Below, piece by piece: positions 18,382 to 25,985 of a stretch of DNA of 64,000 nt (its first letter is position 1; every line of letters begins with the position of its first letter). The notes beneath the pieces were generated by a model that saw only the letters and a list, made by a program, of their open reading frames with translations, was not told where the DNA came from and did no database searches. Origin of the DNA: Marinobacter sp. ELB17 (GTDB lineage Bacteria; Pseudomonadota; Gammaproteobacteria; Pseudomonadales; Oleiphilaceae); contig NZ_AAXY01000005.1 in assembly GCF_000169375.1 (NCBI RefSeq), positions 1 to 64,000 on the forward strand. Reading direction: 5' to 3'. Position numbers and translations under genes: made by a program.

Positions 18382-21330
18382 ATGACGCCTGACCTGACGC
18401 AGCCAACAAGCCGAAACCGATTCTGGCCAGCAGCCCTGACCTTCTTATGTCTGTTATTCGCCAGTTCATTCAGCCTTGCCGCCCAGGAACCGACAAAAAG
18501 CCCCAACGACGCCAATCTGTACCGTTATTTACAATTAGATAACGGCCTGCGAGTTCTACTGGTGTCGGACAAAAGTGCAGACAAAGCCGCTGCGTCTTTG
18601 AATGTAGCCGTTGGCAGCGGTGACGACCCCGCCGATCGTGAGGGCCTGTCTCACTTCCTGGAACACATGCTGTTTCTGGGCACCGAGAAATATCCTGAAC
18701 CCGGCGAGTACCAGCAGTTCATCGCCAGCCACGGCGGCAGCCACAACGCCTTCACCGCGTTTCAGGACACCAACTACTTCTTTGACGTGCAGGCCGAATT
18801 TCTAGAGCCGGCTCTGGACCGCTTCGCCCAGCAATTCTCCGCCCCCCTGTTCACCGCCGAATTGGTAGACCGCGAACGCAACGCGGTGCATTCGGAATAC
18901 AGCTCCAAGCTCAAAGAAGACGGCAGGCGCTTTTTTTCAGTTCGCAAAGCGGTTACGCCTGTCGAACACGCCTTCCACCAGTTTGCCGTGGGTAACCTGA
19001 CCACACTGGAAAACAGCGAACAACGGCCGTTGCGTGAAGACCTGGTCAAATTTTGGCAGCAACATTACTCTGCCAACTTAATGAACCTGGCAGTTTACGG
19101 GCCGCAATCGCTGGATCGCCTGGAACAACTTGTGCGCGGCCGCTTTGACGCCATCGAAGACCGCAAACTGACGCAGAAGCGCCACAGCGCGCCTTTGGTT
19201 GATCGTAAGCAACTGCCCACAAAAGTGACCGTGGCGTCGCTGAAAGACATACGCAACATGTCCCTGGTATTCCCTATTGCCTCACAGCAGGATCAATACC
19301 GCACCAAACCAGCCCGCTATGTGACCAATCTGTTGGGCCATGAGGGCCCTGGCAGCCTGTTTGACGTGCTGAAACGCGCGGGACTGGCCGAAAGCCTGTC
19401 GGCGGGCCTGGGCATGGACACCGGCGATGGCGCCACACTGGAAATCTCCATGGCCCTCACCAAACAGGGCCTGGAGCAGCAAGACACCATTCTTCCGCTG
19501 GTGTTCGCCTACATCGATAAAGTGCGCGACAACGGCATCAGCGAGCAACGTTTTGAAGAAATGCGCAAGCTGGCCGACATTGATTTCCGCTTTAACGAAA
19601 AAAGCGACCCCATACACCAGGTAATGCGCCTGGCCGGGCAACTGCAACACTATCCGGCAGCCGACATACTGCGCGCGCCCTGGTTGCTGGAAAGCTACGC
19701 GCCCGACCAGTACCGCGAAATTCTTGAGCAACTCACCACCGACAACCTTCTGCTGTTTGTGCTGCAACCCGAGCCCGATCTGGGCCAAGCTCGCGCTACG
19801 CAGTGGTATAACGCTCAGTGGCAACAGGAACCCTTAAGTGCTCAACAATTGAACCAACCCGCCAACGTCGCTCTTGCCAGCCAGCTTGCGCTGCCGCAAG
19901 CCAACCCCTTCATACCGGAAAACCTTGCCATGCTCAGTGGCAACACCATGACCCAGCCCGAACAACTGCTGAGTGCTAGTGCCAATAACAGTGCCGATGA
20001 TGGCGTCAATAATGGTGGCGGAATTGAACTATGGTACGCCCGGGATACCCGTTTCGGCACCCCCAAAGCCAGCGTATACCTGAGCCTGCGCACGCCTCTG
20101 GCACTGGAGTCCGCCCGCAACGCTGTACTGCTGCGATTGCTGACAGACGCCCTGAATACCAACTTGAATGCCTGGGCCTACTCCGCGCGCCTGGCCGGGC
20201 TGGACTACAGCATTTACCCCCACCTGCGTGGGTTAACACTGAGAGTGGGTGGCTACAGCGACCAAGCCAACACGCTGCTGCGCCAGATTTTACAACAGGT
20301 AGCCAACCCGGAACTGACCCAGCAACGCTTTGACATCGCGCGCCAGAACCTTGTGGACAGCTTGGTGAATGAATCCCGTAATCCTCCCAGTGAACAGATT
20401 GCAGACTATATTCAAACCGCACTTCTGGAGGGCGTCTGGCGGACCGAAGACAAGCTAAAAGCCGCTCAAGAAGTCACCCTGAATGACCTTCAAGCCTTCC
20501 AGCAACAGCTAATGACAGGTTTGGACCCTGTCATGCTGGTTCACGGCAACCTCAGCGCCGCGTCTGCACTGAACATGGCCCAACAGGCACGGGCTCTGAT
20601 CATGGCCGACAGCCAGTACACGAACGTAGAACGCAGCCGCATACGCCAGATTCCCGCAGGCGAAACACGCGTGAATCTAGACATAAGCCACCCGGATGCC
20701 GGCTACACCTTGTACCTGCAAGGTCCGAATACCAGCCTAGCAGAGCGCGCGCAGTATCGGCTACTTACTCAGATTATCCGCAGCCCGTTCTACGAGAACA
20801 TTCGCACCCAGCGCCAACTGGGCTACATCGTTTACGCAACATCATTCGAAATGCTGGAAACCCCGGCGCTCGCGCTAGTCGTGCAATCTCCAGACACCAA
20901 CCCGCAGGCTATTAATGCCGCTGTGGACGAGTTTATGGCAAGCTTCGCCAGTGCCCTGGCAAGTATTGGAAGCAAAGAGTTGGAGCAGGAAAAGCAGGCC
21001 GTTATCAGCGGCATACTGGAGCAAGACCGCCAACTGGGCGATATCTCCGGGCGTTTCTGGCAGGAAATTGACCGCGGCAACAGCAACTTTGACTCCCGCG
21101 AGCAACTGGCCAAGGCGATTGAAAATGTCAGCCTTGCGCAATTGCAAAGCACTTTCCGCACCGCATTGGAACAACGTGAGCGGGCGTTACTGGTCACTTC
21201 GGAAGGCCAGATTACAGACGTAAGTGCAAACAAAGCCCCAGAAGCAAGCCAGACCGCGCCAGCAAATCGCGACAACGCAGACGAACAAATGCAAAAACTC
21301 AGAGCCCAGCCGCCAGTCACAGAGGGATAA
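18382..21330 (+). CDS. Insulinase-family M16 metalloprotease (pitrilysin-like)
   Basis: Large zinc protease of about 982 residues with a signal peptide (hydrophobic run WPAALTFLCLLFASSF before SLAAQE). It is therefore probably periplasmic, like E. coli pitrilysin (962 residues). The inverted zinc motif HFLEH lies at 91-95, and the distal Glu lies in AVHSEYSSKL about 75 residues later. The rest fits the four-repeat M16A architecture with an inactive C-terminal half. I chose the ATG at 18382 because AAGGA precedes it by eight bases; an ATG at 18358 has no such site. The C-terminal tail is low-complexity and rich in Ala, Asn and Gln. Confidence 0.92.
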   Translation: MTPDLTQPTSRNRFWPAALTFLCLLFASSFSLAAQEPTKSPNDANLYRYLQLDNGLRVLLVSDKSADKAAASLNVAVGSGDDPADREGLSHFLEHMLFLGTEKYPEPGEYQQFIASHGGSHNAFTAFQDTNYFFDVQAEFLEPALDRFAQQFSAPLFTAELVDRERNAVHSEYSSKLKEDGRRFFSVRKAVTPVEHAFHQFAVGNLTTLENSEQRPLREDLVKFWQQHYSANLMNLAVYGPQSLDRLEQLVRGRFDAIEDRKLTQKRHSAPLVDRKQLPTKVTVASLKDIRNMSLVFPIASQQDQYRTKPARYVTNLLGHEGPGSLFDVLKRAGLAESLSAGLGMDTGDGATLEISMALTKQGLEQQDTILPLVFAYIDKVRDNGISEQRFEEMRKLADIDFRFNEKSDPIHQVMRLAGQLQHYPAADILRAPWLLESYAPDQYREILEQLTTDNLLLFVLQPEPDLGQARATQWYNAQWQQEPLSAQQLNQPANVALASQLALPQANPFIPENLAMLSGNTMTQPEQLLSASANNSADDGVNNGGGIELWYARDTRFGTPKASVYLSLRTPLALESARNAVLLRLLTDALNTNLNAWAYSARLAGLDYSIYPHLRGLTLRVGGYSDQANTLLRQILQQVANPELTQQRFDIARQNLVDSLVNESRNPPSEQIADYIQTALLEGVWRTEDKLKAAQEVTLNDLQAFQQQLMTGLDPVMLVHGNLSAASALNMAQQARALIMADSQYTNVERSRIRQIPAGETRVNLDISHPDAGYTLYLQGPNTSLAERAQYRLLTQIIRSPFYENIRTQRQLGYIVYATSFEMLETPALALVVQSPDTNPQAINAAVDEFMASFASALASIGSKELEQEKQAVISGILEQDRQLGDISGRFWQEIDRGNSNFDSREQLAKAIENVSLAQLQSTFRTALEQRERALLVTSEGQITDVSANKAPEASQTAPANRDNADEQMQKLRAQPPVTEG

Positions 21331-21359
21331 CGGCTCTTGAAACAACAGAGGCAGCGATT

Positions 21360-22010
21360 TCAGCCAACAAACTCACGCTGAAATCGCTGCCAGTCTTCAG
21401 CTTCATCCACATCCCAGCGCATGGGTAACAAGCCAACGCTCAGCCCCGCACTTTCCAGTTTCTCACAGGTTTGCCGCAAAACATGCTCGCTACCCCAGCG
21501 AATGCCATCCAACATGCCAGGCACCACCTTACGCGCGCCAATCAACACATAGCCCCCGTCTTCCGACGGCCCCAACACCACATCAACGTGAGTCAGCTTT
21601 TCAGCGGCCAGAAGAACATGATCGGCATCCACTGACGGGCAATCGCTGCCTACAATCATAGCAACTGTGTGGCTACGCAAAGCACAGCTCAAAGCCGCGG
21701 CCATGCGATCACCAAGATTGCCGTCGCTCTGGAAACGTTGCTGCACGCAGTGCTGTTGCAATGCTTCCAACACTTGAGCGGCTTCTGCCGGGGGCGTACG
21801 ATCACAGTCCCACCAAAGCTGCAGCGGAAAAGCCGTCGCCAGCAAATTATCCAGCACCGCCAGAGTTAACTCGCAATGCGCTGCCAGAGCCCCCTGCTCG
21901 CCCAGTGCGGGTATTAAACGCGTTTTTACCTTGCCGGCTTCAGGCCATTTGGCAAACTGCATGACCAGCGTTTGGTCAGAGTTGTTTTCATTATTGGGCA
22001 TTACGAACAT
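21360..22010 (-). CDS. TIGR04282/DUF2064 glycosyltransferase-like protein
   Basis: About 216 residues, a nucleotidyltransferase-like GT-A fold. FAKWPEAGKVKTRL near residue 20 is the signature, with the metal-binding SDCPSVDADHV and GPSEDGGYVLIG downstream. The family (TIGR04282) is named for arsenosugar biosynthesis loci but is common without them, so the substrate is unknown. The start overlaps the 3' end of the upstream glycosyltransferase by about 20 bases, showing a two-gene operon in which both members are GT-A-like. Confidence 0.85.
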   Translation of the reverse strand: MFVMPNNENNSDQTLVMQFAKWPEAGKVKTRLIPALGEQGALAAHCELTLAVLDNLLATAFPLQLWWDCDRTPPAEAAQVLEALQQHCVQQRFQSDGNLGDRMAAALSCALRSHTVAMIVGSDCPSVDADHVLLAAEKLTHVDVVLGPSEDGGYVLIGARKVVPGMLDGIRWGSEHVLRQTCEKLESAGLSVGLLPMRWDVDEAEDWQRFQREFVG

Positions 22011-22704
22011 CCGATGGGTAGGCTTGGGCCAAAGACTCAGCAGACTCGCCGCGCCAATAGCGCCAGCGCAGCTGCCACATCAGCAAAATTGTTGCCCAGG
22101 CGCCTCGTTGTTGCCAGCGCCGGCTGTCTGTCGTTACCGGGCTTGCTATACAGAAAGGGCGCGACACGTCACGCAAACGCCGCGACAACTCAACATCTTC
22201 CATTAACGGTTGAGGTGCAAAGCCCCCCAAAACTTCAAAGGTATCGCGGCGTACAAACATCGCCTGATCACCGGTACAAATACCGGTCAACCGCGAACGC
22301 TTATTCATAAACCAAGAAATCACACGAAACAGCGGCCGCGAGCCACTCAAGCAAACGTCGAATCGACCCCACACGTTCGGCGTTGCCAAAAATGCCTGCA
22401 ATTGCTGCACGGCATCTACAGGCAACTGCGTGTCGGCATGCAGAAACAACAACACGTTACCCTGGGCAACCGCAGCGCCGGCGTTCATCTGCGCCGACCG
22501 CCCCAATTCCGCACCCACCAGCTGATTACACATAGGGCGGGCCAAGTCTTGAGTACCATCATTGCTGCCGCCATCGGCCACAATCACCTCGTGGCCTGCA
22601 GCCCGCAACGGCCGAAGCGACTGCAACAAAGCCCCAATCACAACGGCCTCATTCCACACCGGCACAATCACACTCAGCCTTACATCCGTTTTCAAATCCG
22701 TCAT
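21991..22704 (-). CDS. TIGR04283 family GT2 glycosyltransferase
   Basis: Family 2 glycosyltransferase. It shows the N-terminal SVIVPVWNEA strand, VADGGSNDGT, and the DxD-type metal motif in LFLHADTQLP. MEDVELSRRL holds the catalytic acid region. Starting at the ATG at 22704 gives about 237 residues and the usual N-terminus; a GTG at 22764 would add 20 residues and is a weaker choice. TIGR04283 usually pairs with TIGR04282, as here. Acceptor and sugar are not known. The gene is divergent from the tRNA-Arg gene. Confidence 0.85.
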   Translation of the reverse strand: MTDLKTDVRLSVIVPVWNEAVVIGALLQSLRPLRAAGHEVIVADGGSNDGTQDLARPMCNQLVGAELGRSAQMNAGAAVAQGNVLLFLHADTQLPVDAVQQLQAFLATPNVWGRFDVCLSGSRPLFRVISWFMNKRSRLTGICTGDQAMFVRRDTFEVLGGFAPQPLMEDVELSRRLRDVSRPFCIASPVTTDSRRWQQRGAWATILLMWQLRWRYWRGESAESLAQAYPSDVRNAQ

Positions 22705-22802
22705 TAAAGTATTAATTGCGCCGCTTCCAAGAATAAACAACCCGCGCAAGGCCTTGAGCCACACGCCTCAGCCCGTTATCATACCGCCCTTCTTGGCATT
22801 AT

Positions 22803-22879
22803 GCCTTCGTAGCTCATCTGGATAGAGCGTCCCCCTCCTAAGGGGAAGGTAGCAGGTTCGAGTCCTGCCGAGGGCACCA
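22803..22879 (+). tRNA. tRNA-Arg (anticodon CCT), CCA encoded
   Basis: All cloverleaf parts fold. The acceptor stem GCCTTCG pairs with CGAGGGC, with one G-T pair. The D stem is GCTC/GAGC, the anticodon stem is TCCCC/GGGGA with loop CTCCTAA, and the T arm is GCAGG-TTCGAGT-CCTGC. The anticodon CCT is at 22837-22839, which reads AGG. Discriminator A is followed by an encoded CCA. tRNA-Arg(CCT) genes are frequent integration sites, and foreign-looking genes begin directly after it. Confidence 0.97.
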
Positions 22880-23182
22880 CTCTACTATATAAATCATATA
22901 GTTACTGGCCATAATATACGCTACCCACCATCATACCCCCCATTCTAGAAATGCTCAAAAAACAACCAGAATGTATAAATCTGCCATCTGAATTCTTTTT
23001 CGCACCTATCTAACTCGTATTCGCTCAGATAAATCGCTTAACTCACTGTTCTATCGAGCTATTCGAGCACAAACACGTGCTGAATACCATCGACTTGCTG
23101 CTCAGACGAAATAGCGTAATGTGGAAATAGGCCTCAACCACTGAGACCAATTTCAAATCAGCAAATGAGCAGGAACATAATT
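22880..23182. other. Island-edge noncoding stretch after the tRNA
   Basis: About 300 AT-rich bases with no supported gene. It probably carries the promoter of the following two small genes. I looked for a second copy of the tRNA 3' end and saw none here. Confidence 0.5.
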
Positions 23183-23437
23183 ATGAAATTTTTGATCGAA
23201 CAGATTAACGGGTTACTTCAACAGGCCAATACGCTGGCCGAAACCTTGGACAACTTCAAGGCAAGCAAAGCCAGCGTGACGATCGAATGCACAGATGGCA
23301 AAGAGCTGGTCATCAATGACAGCCTCCATGACTATGGTGACGGCACCATTGGCGAAGGCTCCAGCGCACACGTAACTCCTCCACGCTCACGATTGATTGA
23401 TCAACTCGGCGCGATAAAAACTAACGTGTGGTTCTAA
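23183..23437 (+). CDS. Small hypothetical protein at island edge
   Basis: 84 residues from the ATG at 23183, which has AGGA eight to ten bases upstream; an ATG at 23165 is poorer. The N-terminal half is a likely coiled helix (FLIEQINGLLQQANTLAETL) and the middle is beta-like. There is no known motif, signal or membrane segment. A second small gene follows after 16 bases, so the two form a pair. Function unknown. Confidence 0.6.
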   Translation: MKFLIEQINGLLQQANTLAETLDNFKASKASVTIECTDGKELVINDSLHDYGDGTIGEGSSAHVTPPRSRLIDQLGAIKTNVWF

Positions 23438-23453
23438 GACCCAGGAGCAAATG

Positions 23454-23669
23454 ATGGATTTCATGACTCAAGTACAACAGCTCGCCTGCGCCCTCACCCT
23501 CGAATTTGGCAGTGAAGAAATGCACTTCAACGTTCAGATGCGCCGTGGGGACGATTGGATTACTCTGGATATGTACCGAAACTCAGAAGAGCCGCACAGG
23601 CTGCATACGACACTCGACCTTCAAACCGGCGCCCATATTCTGCTCGACCCAGCAACGACCATCCACTGA
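23454..23669 (+). CDS. Small hypothetical protein, partner of preceding gene
   Basis: About 71 residues. AGGAG lies six bases before the ATG at 23454 (an adjacent ATG at 23451 is too close). The sequence is amphipathic with a probable beta-rich centre (MHFNVQMRRGDDWITLDMYRN). No family is recognised. A 13-bp inverted repeat follows immediately, and the BREX gene brxL converges from the other side. Confidence 0.6.
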   Translation: MDFMTQVQQLACALTLEFGSEEMHFNVQMRRGDDWITLDMYRNSEEPHRLHTTLDLQTGAHILLDPATTIH

Positions 23670-23680
23670 ACGATCAGATT

Positions 23681-23724
23681 GTCCATTCTCGACGACTAAG
23701 CGCGTGCTGCTGTCGAGAATGGAC
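23681..23724. repeat. 13-bp perfect inverted repeat after the small-gene pair
   Basis: GTCCATTCTCGAC at 23681-23693 recurs inverted at 23712-23724, with an 18-base loop. It begins 12 bases after the small gene's stop and could act as a terminator-like or transcript-stabilising hairpin, although no T tract follows. It may also be a protein-binding dyad. Confidence 0.6.
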
Positions 23725-23844
23725 CGATTCATATTCACACCTTCGCATTTCTAAAGTGCACCAATTCGTCAGGCTTAATTAATTCATATCCCTCCACTCA
23801 CAACATGGCTCGGGGGTTAATTCGAATAGGCCCTAAAAAAAACG

Positions 23845-25920
23845 TTACTGATTCCCACCGTACCGGATAAAAGTTGCCTCAAACGCCTTTGACGATCGAT
23901 ATTTTTGCAGACGATTAGCAAACGCAAATACGTCGTTCATCTCGTAGTGTTGGAAAATGTCCAATCCCCTATCAAGAGATATCTTCCATCCGGTGTCAGT
24001 AACGATGTGGCGGGCGTGGATTGTGCCAGTTTCATCGAATTCCCAGGTAAAGTTGATTCCGACGGTATCAGCAGAACTCCGCATCTTCTCAAAACTTTCG
24101 TCTTGTAATTCACCTTTGAATTCGTCGCGGCTGGTGACCAGATGAACCGATATTTCGTCTTCTTCGGCCTTGGTTTTGACGATCAGCTCCAACAATTCCA
24201 TCAGATTTCGGATCTGATAAAACAGTCGAATGTACGGGTCTGTAATGGTGATTTTCGTGGCATCTTTCAGATAAGGGCCGAACAGAAGCTCATACGACAC
24301 ACCTTTTTGGTTCTCTTGAAAGGTAATGTGCTTCTCTTCCAGAATGACCTGGGGGGCACTGGCGACAGGCTGCGACTTAACTGCGGCAAAACCCTCTGGG
24401 GCCGCTAGGTCAACATCTTTGACATCATCCTCATCATTGATCTTTTTGTGATAATAGGCCGGGTATTCTTCCTCTTCCAGCGTTGTCACCTGCTGATTTT
24501 CACCACCGGCGCTTTGATAAGAAAAGTTAACCGTGGCGTAGGTTGAGTCCACGCGCATCAATTGATCTTTTACGCGCTTGCGGCCTTCCATTGAAAAACG
24601 CAGTATTTCCTCAACCTCCTCCTCAGTCTCCCCACCATGGGGAAAAAGGATCTTCATCAGGCCAGAAAAGGTCTTGTTGATACCATCCCGGTCACGGGTT
24701 GAAATATCTGACGAGAGAGTGAAACGATCCTGATAGCGATCAGAAAAATCATAGCTGCGCAGGGAGCGAAGTACCTCAGCAAGATAGTCCACAACAAAGC
24801 CAAAACCGGTCGAGAACATATCATTGCGCAGATTGTCCATTTCCCAGCCAGGTAAAAAGCAATGAAGGCGATCCAGAATGGCTTGGCCGTCGCTGTTTCT
24901 ATAGGTTTCTGGCAAATCCATGAACAGATGCTCGTGTTTGAGCATGTACGGGACATTGTGTGAGGTGTTACCAATGAAGACCATGGACGCCTCTGCACCC
25001 TGCGGGCCAGTACCGCGGTTAAAGGATTTGTTGGCCATGTAATTCTTCAGCGTATCAATGAGCTTTATATCAGGTTTTTTGCCACTGCCAGCAAACTCAT
25101 CCATAGCAACCACATCCCAATAACCAACCAGCCCAATTTTGCCCGTGGTATTATTGATGAACAGTTTTGCCAGGGTAGCTTCTCCCCCGGAAACCAGAGT
25201 TCCGTGGGGTGAAAACTCAGAGTACACATGGGATTTACCAGTTCCCTTCGGGCCCAACTCAATCAAATTGTAATTCCTTTCACAGAAAGGAATAAGACGC
25301 ACCAATTGAATCAGCTTGCTACGGCGACCAAACGCTTCGGGATTCAGCCCGATGCTTTGCATCAGTACATCAATCCACTCACTGGTAGTGAACTGCTTGC
25401 GCCCTTCCAGGTAAGCATCGTAATCAAGACTCGAAAGCTGGATCGGTTTTAAGGATAAGAGAACCCACGGGGTGGATTGGCCATCCTCGCTGAAATCATA
25501 CTCAATATCACAAATGCACCAAACACCACCCACCAATAGCTTTGGGTGCTTCTTGATCGTGCCCGAATCAACCAGTACCTTTTTGATACCAAGGTTTTCG
25601 AACTCAGCCTCATACACATCTCGGCTGTCATTTAGCGACACAGTCACCTTATCGATAACCTTGTAACGCCCTTTCTCTTTGATATTGGAGCGAATCAGGC
25701 CGGCCTCGTTGCGATGAACATAGTGCTTGGCCAGAATTTCCTTAACCGTACTTATCCCGGTTTCAATGGTCGCTTCGTCATCCGTGGCACAGTATTGCCC
25801 AAGCAAGTACTCCAACACGTATGAGGGAACAATGGCGTTGCCCTTAACCGCCTTCACCAGATCCTTGCGGACAACCACGCCAGGAAAATGTTGGTTAATC
25901 TTCGCATCCAGTGAGCTCAC
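23845..25920 (-). CDS. brxL: BREX type 1 Lon-like AAA+ protein BrxL
   Basis: 691 residues. Walker A GPKGTGKS at 223-230 and Walker B VVAMDEFAG with Asp274-Glu275 mark the AAA+ domain. The N-terminal QHFPGVVVRKDL and the C-terminal Lon-protease-like half fit BrxL of type 1 BREX. In this system BrxL is a DNA-binding AAA+ ring needed for phage exclusion rather than host methylation in several studied cases. It is last in the minus-strand BREX operon, 65 bases downstream of pglZ. No clear terminator is visible after it. Confidence 0.95.
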   Translation of the reverse strand: MSSLDAKINQHFPGVVVRKDLVKAVKGNAIVPSYVLEYLLGQYCATDDEATIETGISTVKEILAKHYVHRNEAGLIRSNIKEKGRYKVIDKVTVSLNDSRDVYEAEFENLGIKKVLVDSGTIKKHPKLLVGGVWCICDIEYDFSEDGQSTPWVLLSLKPIQLSSLDYDAYLEGRKQFTTSEWIDVLMQSIGLNPEAFGRRSKLIQLVRLIPFCERNYNLIELGPKGTGKSHVYSEFSPHGTLVSGGEATLAKLFINNTTGKIGLVGYWDVVAMDEFAGSGKKPDIKLIDTLKNYMANKSFNRGTGPQGAEASMVFIGNTSHNVPYMLKHEHLFMDLPETYRNSDGQAILDRLHCFLPGWEMDNLRNDMFSTGFGFVVDYLAEVLRSLRSYDFSDRYQDRFTLSSDISTRDRDGINKTFSGLMKILFPHGGETEEEVEEILRFSMEGRKRVKDQLMRVDSTYATVNFSYQSAGGENQQVTTLEEEEYPAYYHKKINDEDDVKDVDLAAPEGFAAVKSQPVASAPQVILEEKHITFQENQKGVSYELLFGPYLKDATKITITDPYIRLFYQIRNLMELLELIVKTKAEEDEISVHLVTSRDEFKGELQDESFEKMRSSADTVGINFTWEFDETGTIHARHIVTDTGWKISLDRGLDIFQHYEMNDVFAFANRLQKYRSSKAFEATFIRYGGNQ

Positions 25921-25985
25921 AATGTTTCCTCTGGTGTTTCGTTATTTAGAACGGCAGAGTAAAAATCACCCATCTGCCTGTTCCC

